From an uncultured Bacteroidota bacterium (GTDB lineage Bacteria; Bacteroidota; Bacteroidia; 2-12-FULL-35-15), in NCBI GenBank assembly GCA_903911435.1, contig CAIWDF010000090.1, positions 1-49,302 on the forward strand: a stretch of DNA of 49,302 bases, given 5' to 3'. Made by a program: the position numbers and the translations under genes. The notes beneath the pieces were generated by a model, which saw nothing but the letters and a program-made list of their open reading frames with translations, was not told the DNA's origin and made no database searches. Shown piece after piece: positions 41,657-49,302 of the stretch (positions are counted from its first letter, which is position 1; each line of letters begins with the position of its first letter).

Positions 41657-42580
41657 TTAGTTTCTTCCTGCAAGTAAAAATAAAACAGCCATCCTTACTG
41701 CAACACCATTTTCCACTTGTTCAAGTATGATACTTTGGTCACTATCTGCAACGTCTGATGTTATTTCTACACCTCTATTTATTGGACCTGGGTGCATAAT
41801 CACTATTTTCTTCGAAAGGGAATCAAGCAAGTTCTTGTCTAATCCGTAAAGCATGGTGTATTCACGTAACGAAGGAAAATATTTGATTTCCTGACGTTCG
41901 AGCTGAATTCGTAACATATTTGCCACGTCACACCACTCTAAGGCTTTTCGAAGGTTATGCTCTATTTTTACTCCCAAACTTCCAATGTACTTAGGTAAAA
42001 GAGTAGTTGGCCCACAAACCATGACTTCAGCACCTAATTTTTGTAAGCAGAAGATATTTGATAAAGCTACTCTTGAATGGAGTATATCACCCACAATTAC
42101 CACCCGTTTACCCTTTATTTCTCCTAGTTTCTCTTGAATAGAGAAAGCATCTAGCAAAGCTTGAGTTGGATGTTCGTGAGCTCCATCACCTGCGTTTATT
42201 ATTTTTGCATCAATGTGTTTTGAAAGAAATACAGCTGCGCCAGGATTCGGGTGTCGCATCACCACCAAATCAACTTTCATAGCTAGTATGTTATTTACAG
42301 TGTCAATCAGGGTTTCACCTTTTTTGACAGAAGAGGAGGATGACGCAAAATTGACAACATCCGCACTTAGTCGCTTTTCAGCCAATTCAAACGAAAGTTT
42401 GGTACGTGTTGAGTTTTCGAAAAATAAATTAGCAATAGTAATATCTCGTAAAGATGGAACTTTTTTTATTTGACGATTGATAACGTCCTTAAAATTATCT
42501 GCAGTATTAAGAATAAGACGAATATCCTCTGAAGTAAGGTCTTTTATTCCAAGTAAATGTTTAGTGCTTAACTTTGTCAT
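41657..42580 (-). CDS. pyrB: Aspartate carbamoyltransferase catalytic subunit
   Basis: A 307-residue enzyme making carbamoyl-aspartate in pyrimidine synthesis. Carbamoyl-phosphate motif FFENSTRTKLSFE (53-65), MRHPNPGAA, GDGAHEHPTQALLDA and MHPGPINRG are all intact. No pyrI regulatory chain in view. Preceded 26 bases earlier by pyrR, so the pair is transcribed together. Confidence 0.96.
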   Translation of the reverse strand: MTKLSTKHLLGIKDLTSEDIRLILNTADNFKDVINRQIKKVPSLRDITIANLFFENSTRTKLSFELAEKRLSADVVNFASSSSSVKKGETLIDTVNNILAMKVDLVVMRHPNPGAAVFLSKHIDAKIINAGDGAHEHPTQALLDAFSIQEKLGEIKGKRVVIVGDILHSRVALSNIFCLQKLGAEVMVCGPTTLLPKYIGSLGVKIEHNLRKALEWCDVANMLRIQLERQEIKYFPSLREYTMLYGLDKNLLDSLSKKIVIMHPGPINRGVEITSDVADSDQSIILEQVENGVAVRMAVLFLLAGRN

Positions 42581-42606
42581 ATAACTCTAAAACTATTTAT
42601 TTTTAC

Positions 42607-43158
42607 TTACTTGTCGTTTTTGGTTTTCGAAAACATGGTTACTCTATCTGCTCCATCTATTTCTTTCCATTCCACTTTCACATTTTCAGAATCAATTGAA
42701 TCTATAGTTTTTCCAATGTACTTGGCTTGGATAGGTAAGTGTCTGCTCCATCTGCGGTCAATCAAAACTAACAATTCCACGTCTGTTGGTCGACCAAAAG
42801 CTAACATTGCATCGAGTCCAGCCCGAATGGTACGTCCAGTAAATAGAACATCGTCAACCAAAATCACATATTTATCTTCAATGATAAAATCAATTTCTGT
42901 GGCATTGGGGATAAGTTCTTTTTTTCGAAAATCATCTCGATAAAAAGTAATATCAAGGCTCCCGCACTTAATTTCTTTTTTCTTTAAAATTTCTGTAAGT
43001 TTTTTTTGAATTCGCTTGGCAAGGTATATTCCTCGGGGCTGAAGACCAATGATGACGGTATTTGAAAAATCGTTGTGAACTTCTATTAATTGATAACACA
43101 ACCGTGTTACGGTAATCTCAAAGTGTTTATCGTCTAAAATGATTCTAGGCTTCATCAT
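42607..43158 (-). CDS. pyrR: Pyrimidine operon regulator / uracil phosphoribosyltransferase-like PyrR
   Basis: A 183-residue PRTase-fold protein. PRPP loop VILVDDVLFTGRTIRAGLD is intact; LQPRGIYLAKRI and VELLVLIDRR also fit PyrR. In Gram-positives PyrR attenuates pyr mRNA; in this phylum the mode is unclear. The start is placed at one of two adjacent ATGs (43158 or 43155), because the longer frame begins with TTG inside the promoter. First gene of a five-gene operon. Confidence 0.94.
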   Translation of the reverse strand: MMKPRIILDDKHFEITVTRLCYQLIEVHNDFSNTVIIGLQPRGIYLAKRIQKKLTEILKKKEIKCGSLDITFYRDDFRKKELIPNATEIDFIIEDKYVILVDDVLFTGRTIRAGLDAMLAFGRPTDVELLVLIDRRWSRHLPIQAKYIGKTIDSIDSENVKVEWKEIDGADRVTMFSKTKNDK

Positions 43159-43167
43159 ATCAGGAAA

Positions 43168-43175
43168 CAAAGGTA
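43168..43175 (-). promoter_or_regulatory. -7 element of the pyrR operon
   Basis: TACCTTTG on the minus strand; transcription would start near 43163, about five bases before the ATG, so the operon is almost leaderless. Confidence 0.6.
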
Positions 43176-43275
43176 TACAAAAACTTGACTTACGAAACGA
43201 TTAGTTGATAAATAATCAATGTCTTTATTTTATGAATACTTTTAGGTTAATATAAACATAACAAGTGTAAATAAA

Positions 43276-43301
43276 AAATGCCCCAATCTCTTGGGGCATT
43301 T
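43276..43301 (-). terminator. Terminator of rpsA
   Basis: AAATGCCCCAA pairs perfectly with TTGGGGCATTT (loop four bases); a T-rich run follows on the minus strand. Confidence 0.88.
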
Positions 43302-43360
43302 CTCTAAAAACCATGGCGTGATTTCTAGATTTCTAACCTTATCGCTAAGGCTTGAAATAG

Positions 43361-45253
43361 TTATTCAGATTTATTTTCTTCTTTGTAAGCGTCAGCCGAT
43401 TTTTTTTCGGTTGCTTCTAAATCTGTTTTCAAATTCGAAAGAACATCCATATCTCCAAGAGTTGTCTTTTCAATACTATCTTTCATCTTTTTTACTGTTT
43501 TTTTAGTAGCTTCTTCTTCTGATTTTTTACCTTCATTAGCAGCAGCTTTTCCAGCATTAACGGCATCTTCTACTAAACGAGTATGCGACACGATAATTTT
43601 TTTCAATTCTTTACTGAATTCCAAAACTTTGAAATCCAATACTTCTTCTACTTTTGCTGGTTTACCATTTTCTTTAATCATGTGACGAGTTGGGCAGAAC
43701 GCTTCAACACCATATGGCATTGAAATGATAGCTCCTTTATCCATTACACTTATGATAGTACCTTGGTGAACCGAGTCAATATTGAAAATGGTTTCGAAAA
43801 TATCCCATGGGTTTTCTTCGATTTGTTTATGACCTAAACTTAATCTGCGATTTTCTCCATCAATATCTAATACCACTACATCAATTTTCTCGCCTACTTT
43901 AGTGAATTCTGATGGGTGTTTCACTTTCTTCGACCATGATAAGTCAGAAATGTGAATCAATCCATCAATACCCTCTTCAAGTTCAACGAAAATACCGAAG
44001 TTGGTAAAGTGACGAACGGTAGCAGTATGTTTAGTTCCTTTCGCATACTTGTTGATAACATCTGCCCAAGGATCTGTGGTAAGTTGTTTAATGCCTAACG
44101 ACATTTTTCTCTCTTCGCGATCAAGTGTTAATATTACTGCTTCAATCTCTTGTCCTACTTTCAAGAAATCATGAGCAGTACGTAAGTGTTGACTCCAGCT
44201 CATTTCCGAAACGTGAATCAAGCCTTCAACTCCTGGTTGGATTTCAACAAATGCACCGTAGTCAGCTATTACCACTACTTTACCTTTTATCTTATCTCCG
44301 ACAGCAAGTTCGGTTTGTAAACCATCCCATGGATGTGCGCTAAGTTGTTTTAAACCTAAAGCAATACGTTTTTTCTCGTTATCAAAATCAAGAATTACAA
44401 CGTTGATTTTTTCATCAAGTTTTACCACTTCTTCTGGGTGGTTGATACGACCCCAAGATAAATCAGTAATATGAATCAATCCATCAACTCCTCCTAAATC
44501 GATAAACACTCCGTATGAAGTAATGTTTTTAACAGTACCTTCCAATACTTGTCCTTTCTCCAATCTCGAAATGATTTCTTTTTTCTGTTGTTCCAATTCT
44601 GCTTCAATAAGCGCTTTGTGCGATACAACAACATTTTTGAACTCATTGTTGATTTTAACAACTTTAAATTCCATTGTTTTTCCAACAAACTGATCGTAAT
44701 CGCGAATAGGTTTCACGTCAATTTGTGAACCTGGCAAGAATGCCTCAATTCCAAAAACATCAGCAATTAAACCACCTTTTGTGCGGCATTTTACGAAACC
44801 TGTGATGATTTCATCATTTTCTAATGCTGCACTTACTCTTTCCCATGATTTCATAGAACGAGCAGTTTTGTGTGAAAGTATCAATTGACCACTTTTGTCT
44901 TCTTGACTTTCAACAAATACTTCTACCATATCACCGATTTTCAAATCAGGATTGTAGCGAAATTCTGATAATTGAACCACACCATCTGATTTGAAGCCGA
45001 TATTTACTACCACTTCTTTATTGTTTTTCCCAACCACTTTACCCATGATTGTCTCGCTTGAAATAACCGATTTAAGGGTTTTTTCATACACTGATTCTAG
45101 CTCTTCACGTTCTTTTTTAGAGTATGAATCACCTTTTTTGCTTGTTGCATCCCAATCGAAAGCTTCGTGTTCTTCGATGTGGTTTCTTTGCGCCACTGGA
45201 GCGGTTACTGTTTGTTCTTCCATCGTTGGTTGAACGTTTTCGTTTTCTGACAT
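43361..45253 (-). CDS. rpsA: 30S ribosomal protein S1
   Basis: A 630-residue RNA-binding ribosomal protein. Start set at MSENENVQ. Six S1 domains are visible in order, from ETIMGKVVGKNNKEVVVNIG through VRHFTNFGIFVELEEGIDGLIHISDLSW to VHQGTIISVMDKGAIISMPYG; domains 3 to 5 are the best preserved. An acidic, helical C-terminal tail (KKSEEEATKKTVKKMKDSIEKT) extends past the last domain. In an SD-poor phylum S1 is expected to matter strongly for mRNA recruitment. Confidence 0.96.
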   Translation of the reverse strand: MSENENVQPTMEEQTVTAPVAQRNHIEEHEAFDWDATSKKGDSYSKKEREELESVYEKTLKSVISSETIMGKVVGKNNKEVVVNIGFKSDGVVQLSEFRYNPDLKIGDMVEVFVESQEDKSGQLILSHKTARSMKSWERVSAALENDEIITGFVKCRTKGGLIADVFGIEAFLPGSQIDVKPIRDYDQFVGKTMEFKVVKINNEFKNVVVSHKALIEAELEQQKKEIISRLEKGQVLEGTVKNITSYGVFIDLGGVDGLIHITDLSWGRINHPEEVVKLDEKINVVILDFDNEKKRIALGLKQLSAHPWDGLQTELAVGDKIKGKVVVIADYGAFVEIQPGVEGLIHVSEMSWSQHLRTAHDFLKVGQEIEAVILTLDREERKMSLGIKQLTTDPWADVINKYAKGTKHTATVRHFTNFGIFVELEEGIDGLIHISDLSWSKKVKHPSEFTKVGEKIDVVVLDIDGENRRLSLGHKQIEENPWDIFETIFNIDSVHQGTIISVMDKGAIISMPYGVEAFCPTRHMIKENGKPAKVEEVLDFKVLEFSKELKKIIVSHTRLVEDAVNAGKAAANEGKKSEEEATKKTVKKMKDSIEKTTLGDMDVLSNLKTDLEATEKKSADAYKEENKSE

Positions 45254-45348
45254 TTTGTTCTTTTTTGTATCCAATTATCTTTTGTTTTTAATTCGATAAT
45301 TGAAGAGGTTAATAATTAATATAAATCTATCCCTTATTTTTGGGGTGA

Positions 45349-45356
45349 CAAAGATA
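45349..45356 (-). promoter_or_regulatory. -7 element of rpsA
   Basis: TATCTTTG on the minus strand; predicted leader about 90 bases, long enough for autoregulation. The 244-bp region to 45518 is shared with the divergent SulP gene. Confidence 0.5.
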
Positions 45357-45518
45357 CATGTTTTTTGATTTAAAAATCCGATTTTTCAAAAAAATGTTTA
45401 ATACCAAGTAAATAATGAATTTATCTTTGGTTATGTTGATAACAAAGGGAGAAACTTAAGTTCCGTTGCCTAATTATATGGCTAGAATTCGTAGATTTGC
45501 CAACTTTAGTAAATCTTA

Positions 45519-47070
45519 ATGAAAAAAAGAATAAGGTATTATAAGCTTTTATGGCTTAAATACGACTTACCTGCAGGCCTCTCAGTGTTTTTAGTAGCCT
45601 TACCTTTGTGCATGGGCATTGCCCTAGCTTCTGGAGCACCATTGTACTCAGGTTTGTTATCAGGTATCATCGGGGGCTTGATAGTATCCTTAGTTAGCGG
45701 TTCACAATTGGCCGTTTCAGGACCAGCAGCAGGTTTAACTACTGTGGTTGCTGCCTCCATTATTTCGCTTGGCAATTATCAATTGTTTCTACTTGCAGTG
45801 ATGGTAGCAGGTCTATTTCAATTGACATTGGGTCTTTTAAAACTTGGTGGGATAGCCAATTATTTCCCTTCGGCTGTAATAAAAGGAATGTTGGCTGCGA
45901 TTGGCATTATTCTTATTTCCAAACAGATTCCCTTAGCTATTGGGTATGACCAACCTGATTTTTGGACCAGTGGTTTAACTCAACTTTTTTCCGATTCGCA
46001 TTTTTTTTTGGAACTTCAAAGATTTTAATCACCATATTACTCGAGGTGCTATTCTTATTACCTTGGTTTCTATACTTGTATTGGTGACTCTTCGGCAACC
46101 TTTTGCTAAAAAACTTAAAGTAATTCCCGCTCCATTATTAGTGGTTGTCATTAGTATCATCACCAATTTAATATTCACCAATGCTGTTTCGGAATTTTCA
46201 TTGAAACCTACACAATTGGTTAATATCCCTAAAAATATTTTCGCTAGCATAACATTCCCTGATTTTTCGGGGTTGTTTTCAAATACTGAAGTATGGAAAG
46301 ACGGCTTAATTATTGGTCTCCTTGCTACACTCGAAACTCTACTTTGTATTGAAGCTGTTGATAAGTTGGATAAGCGTAATCGCATCACACCCGTCAATCG
46401 CGAATTGGTAGCACAAGGTATTGGAAATGTTTTTTGTGGACTACTAGGCGCTATACCGCTTACTGCGGTTGTGGTGAGGGGAGCTGCTAATGTTGATGCT
46501 GGAGGAAGAACCAAACTTTCAGCTTTTACCCATGGTTTATTTCTTTTACTCGCAGTTCTACTTATTCCGTTTTTACTCTGTATGATTCCTTATGCTGCCT
46601 TAGCTTCCATTCTTCTAATTACAGGTCTCAACCTAACAAAACCGAAACTATATGTGAGCATGTGGAAACTTGGTCTGAATCAGTTTTTGCCATTTATCAT
46701 TACCATCATTGTCATCCTATTCACCGATTTACTTATCGGAGTGAGCATTGGGCTTTTGCTCTCTGTTTATTATATCATTCGAAACAATTTTAAAGCAGAA
46801 TACAAAATAACCAAAACGATGGATGGTAAAATCGAAGAACACTATATCAAGCTAAATTCCAATGTTACCTTCTTGAACAAGGTGAAACTTAGAAAGGCGC
46901 TTGATATGATTCCTGAATACAGCATGTTGACAATTGATGGTAGTGAGTGTAATTTTGTTGATTATGATATACTCGAAATTATCAGCGAATACCACAGCAA
47001 GGCTCGATACAAGCACATTGTTGTTCAACTTAAAGGCATTGAACGAGTAAATGTGATGTCTTCACATTAA
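45519..47070 (+). pseudogene. SulP-family anion transporter with C-terminal STAS domain, frameshifted
   Basis: Two adjacent frames make one SulP gene. The first (45519-46028, 169 aa) has [38 protein letters not shown] and membrane helices 1-4. The second (46063-47070) continues with KDGLIIGLLATLETLLCIEAVDKLDKRNR, PINRELVAQGIGN-like PVNRELVAQGIGNVFCGLLG and a STAS domain (MLTIDGSECNFVDYDILEII). Between them is a run of nine T (46001-46009). Deleting one T restores [20 protein letters not shown]. Either a real inactivating or phase-variable slip, or a sequencing error. Substrate sulfate, bicarbonate or similar. Confidence 0.85.
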
Positions 47071-47105
47071 TTCAATAATAAGTATTCTCGTAAGAATTGT
47101 TGATT

Positions 47106-48512
47106 TTATTGTTTCAGGTTTTTCTGAACACTGCCATCGGAATAATAGATGAGTTGCCATCCGTTCGACTCTTGGTTGATATCCTGCCCCAAAAGGTTGG
47201 TTACCTTTAGTATTTTAAAATCTGCTTTCGAATTATCCACTGAAATAATAGAAGATATCACTTGATGTCCATCCGTGTCAATCTGTATCAATCGGTAATA
47301 ATTTAAAGTTTGTTGGGGTTGATAATGGGGAATTTGATAATGTCTCGCTGTGTTCGAATTTCCTGCTCCCGCAACAGTTTCCACGTTATTCCAATTTTTA
47401 CAATCGGTGCTATGTTGAATTAAAAAATGGTCGTTATTGGTTTCGGTAGCGGTTACCCAAGTAAGCAAATTATGCCCTTCGGGTTGTCGTTGCCCTTTAA
47501 AGGTAAGCAATTCAATTGGCAATGGAGTGCAACTCACCGTACTACTTCCATTAAATTGCAAAGGCACTAAGGTAAACACGGCACTCCAGTTAGACATACA
47601 TACTATATATTGTTGTCCAGCAATCACAGGCAATGGAGGTTCGAAATTGGCCGAATCGCCACCGGGTGGTATTACTGATGCTATTCCGGTGCCTCCAAAA
47701 GGTTGATAATTCCAATTGCATCGCACCGGAGGGAAGTTTCCTCCGGGTATCGAGTCGCAAGTGTAAGGATAATAAGGATACATGATCCAGTCGTAAAACC
47801 CCGATTGAGTGCCATTGGCTCCGAACGTAAATTCAAGATTTCCGGTGGTCAATACATTTATTATCATCCATGTAGTGTTGAGTTCTCCACTCATCAAGCA
47901 ACCATAATGATCACTACCCCAAGGGCTAAGGATGGAATCGTAAGCCGTGTATTGAGGATTACCAACGCTACCAAGTGGTGGTATTTCGTAAACATATCCA
48001 AAGCCGCTGGCTTGTACCGAAAAATCGAGGTTAGTACAAACATTAATGGCATTGGCACAATCGCCAGTAATCGAGGGAGGGAGTGGGTTGCCAATACATT
48101 CTATATCCAAATCGATGCACATGGTATCTTGTTCGAGACAAGGAAACATGTTGACTTGAACATTTATATATCCAGTATAAGTGGCCGTGTAGGTAAGACT
48201 CGACATGGGGGCACATCCATCATTATCGTATCCCAAAACAGTGGTTCCTGCGGCATCAAACAGGGTGATTTCCGAATCCCAAGTGCCAGTGCAGGTTGAA
48301 AATACATAATTGTTTCCGGCAATAACCACCACCGACACATAGGCTCCTCCTATCATACAGCCAACGGTGGTAATGCCCGGACAGGTGGGGTCGTAAGTGC
48401 CATAGTTATAGCTACCTAATCCACTGCATTGCGCATTACTTCGGTTGGCAATTAAGCTAAATGAAATGATGAAAAAGGCAATAAAAGTAAATTTTCGAAA
48501 ACGGAAGAACAA
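47106..48512 (-). CDS. Secreted T9SS protein with type-A-like sorting tail
   Basis: A 468-residue protein with signal peptide FTFIAFFIISFSLIANRSNAQ. Cys-rich N-terminal part (CSGLGSYNYGTYDPTCPG; FSTCTGTWDSEITLFDAAG), a beta-rich middle with LEFTFGANGTQSGFYDWIMYPYYP, then the common LPIELLTFKGQRQPEGHNLLTWVTATETNNDHFLIQHS linker, ending GWQLIYYSDGSVQKNLKQ, which resembles the short type-A C-terminal domain cleaved by T9SS. Start codon TTG, forced by an in-frame TAG two codons upstream. Cargo role unknown. Confidence 0.85.
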   Translation of the reverse strand: MFFRFRKFTFIAFFIISFSLIANRSNAQCSGLGSYNYGTYDPTCPGITTVGCMIGGAYVSVVVIAGNNYVFSTCTGTWDSEITLFDAAGTTVLGYDNDGCAPMSSLTYTATYTGYINVQVNMFPCLEQDTMCIDLDIECIGNPLPPSITGDCANAINVCTNLDFSVQASGFGYVYEIPPLGSVGNPQYTAYDSILSPWGSDHYGCLMSGELNTTWMIINVLTTGNLEFTFGANGTQSGFYDWIMYPYYPYTCDSIPGGNFPPVRCNWNYQPFGGTGIASVIPPGGDSANFEPPLPVIAGQQYIVCMSNWSAVFTLVPLQFNGSSTVSCTPLPIELLTFKGQRQPEGHNLLTWVTATETNNDHFLIQHSTDCKNWNNVETVAGAGNSNTARHYQIPHYQPQQTLNYYRLIQIDTDGHQVISSIISVDNSKADFKILKVTNLLGQDINQESNGWQLIYYSDGSVQKNLKQ

Positions 48513-48793
48513 GGACTAAAACGAAGCTAAATAAAAGTTTGAATACTATAATGGAGTAGGGGCTTAACTCCGATTATTAATTTTTGTAATTGATTTTAAA
48601 ATTATTATTGAACCGAATATGGATGCAAAAGTATGAAAATGAGGCGAAACACGAAAGCTAAAATTTGTTATTTCTAGGTTAAACGTATAAGATGGTATGT
48701 TTAAAATACAGTATACACCTCGAAAATAGGGGAGGAAGTAACTCACTTCTCCCATTTTAACAATTTGCAAAAAGTCCCAAGGAGACGATTTAT

Positions 48794-49059
48794 GTCGCAA
48801 ATCGTTCGTGGCGAGTCGCAAATCGTTCGTGGCGTGTCGTAAATCGTTCGTGGCGAGACGCAAATCGTTCGTGGCGAGTCGCAAATCGTTCGTGGCGAGT
48901 CGCAAATCGTTCGTGGCGTGTCGCAAATCGTTCGTGGCGAGACGCAAATCGTTCGTGGCGAGTCGTAAATCGTTCGTGGCGAGTCCAAAATCGTTCGTGG
49001 CGAGTCCAAAATCGTTCGTGGCGAGACGTAAATCGTTCGTGGCGAGACGCAAATCGTCT
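48794..49059. repeat. 21-bp tandem array, 12 full units plus partial
   Basis: Units start at 48794 and every 21 bp to 49046. The constant stretch is AAATCGTTCGTGGCG; the rest varies (AGTCGC, TGTCGT, AGACGC, AGTCCA). All frames stay open on the minus strand, encoding LATNDLR repeats, which is taken as a by-product. The interval 48513-49088 holds no gene. Confidence 0.92.
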
Positions 49060-49088
49060 TCTTCCAAAACAAAATCCCGACCAATGCA

Positions 49089-49302
49089 TTAATTCTGGTT
49101 TGAGTTTAATTTGTTGTAATAAATGTACGAAACAATTAAAATTGCGAATACTACTAACGGAAAAAACGTTTCTCCATTGATGCCGTCCACCGCTCCATGA
49201 CTAATGGTTGCAAATAAGAAATCGAATGCAAAACCTGCATAAGCCCATTCTTTTATACGTTTCGGTATTTTCGGAATAATCAAAGCTAAAACTCCTAGCA
49301 CC
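49089..49302 (-). CDS. DoxX-like membrane protein, C-terminal part (runs off the window)
   Basis: About 70 C-terminal residues of a membrane protein: LGVLALIIPKIPKRIKEWAYAGFAFDFLFATISHGAVDG is typical of the DoxX-like family (four helices, conserved W and G), ending NKLNSNQN. The N-terminus lies beyond 49302. Function of the family is unclear. Its stop is 30 bases from the 21-bp array. Confidence 0.75.
   Translation of the reverse strand, partial: VLGVLALIIPKIPKRIKEWAYAGFAFDFLFATISHGAVDGINGETFFPLVVFAILIVSYIYYNKLNSNQN

Noticed and set aside
46001-46062. Programmed ribosomal frameshift in the SulP gene
   Set aside because: A T9 slip is possible but SulP genes are not known to use recoding, and there is no stimulatory structure evident; indel or phase variation is simpler.
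48794-49059. CRISPR array
   Set aside because: Variable segments are about six bases, there is no spacer-sized unique sequence, and no cas gene is near. The same holds for the other 21-bp arrays.
48564-49067. Minus-strand frame through the third array (LATNDLR repeats)
   Set aside because: By-product of the 21-bp period; two other frames through the same DNA are open too, and the non-repeat part resembles no protein.

Overview
The window is a low-GC chromosomal segment of a member of the phylum Bacteroidota. The evidence is: type IX secretion (T9SS) features, namely a CHU_C-type C-terminal domain on the 1438-residue protein and a type-A-like sorting tail on the 468-residue protein; many TAnnTTTG -7 promoter elements, several with TTTG 21 bp upstream; almost no Shine-Dalgarno sequences; a YciH/SUI1 protein; and the Bacteroidota gene order LptD / amidase-SPOR / MCE protein. 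I cannot place it below phylum. No rRNA, tRNA, prophage, insertion sequence or CRISPR array was seen.

Layout. 1-0.77 kb: intergenic mosaic of terminator hairpins, heptamer (7 bp) and 14-bp tandem repeats and a possible secreted micropeptide. 0.77-5.1 kb: giant T9SS protein with nine Ig-like repeats. 5.2-8.4 kb: SRPBCC protein, SpoIIAA-like protein, RhlE-type helicase, NYN-OST-HTH protein. 8.4-13.6 kb: YciH, lipid kinase, LtaS-like sulfatase, two paralogous DUF5011 lipoproteins flanking a small charged lipoprotein. 13.6-16.9 kb: long 5' leader, a soluble MgtE-N/CBS protein, an NRAMP-like transporter with a remodelled metal site, and a DUF6438 lipoprotein. 16.9-18.1 kb: a conserved hypothetical and an RibD/DHFR-like reductase.

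18.1-24.1 kb is an accessory island: an 11-unit 21-bp tandem array, a T-rich tract, an orphan 297-residue protein, a complete EcoRV-like restriction-modification pair (predicted GATATC), three unrecognised small genes (two of them secreted), and a dense cluster of palindromic elements including two copies of a 92-bp double-hairpin element.

24.1-31.8 kb: CCG-type Fe-S protein, membrane Fe-S/heme oxidoreductase, MCE/MlaD protein, amidase-SPOR, divergent lptD, RidA. 32-33.9 kb: four small membrane proteins. A second 21-bp array lies at 33.9-34.05 kb. 34.2-39.2 kb: secreted protein, YebC, BadF-type kinase, cytochrome c, outer-membrane-like protein, fatty-acid desaturase. 39.2-43.2 kb: a five-gene minus-strand operon pyrR-pyrB-STAS-rnz-lpxD. 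43.3-49.3 kb: rpsA, a frameshifted SulP transporter, a T9SS protein, a third 21-bp array and the end of a DoxX-like gene.

How parts work together. The MgtE-like sensor and NRAMP-like carrier look like a split Mg2+ uptake module, possibly with an RNA leader. LptD, LpxD, MCE protein and amidase serve the envelope. PyrR/PyrB serve pyrimidine synthesis. The strongest unexplained signals are the heptamer-multiple periods (7, 14, 21 bp) of the intergenic tandem arrays, the paired 92-bp double hairpins, and the sensor/NRAMP operon with its structured leader.
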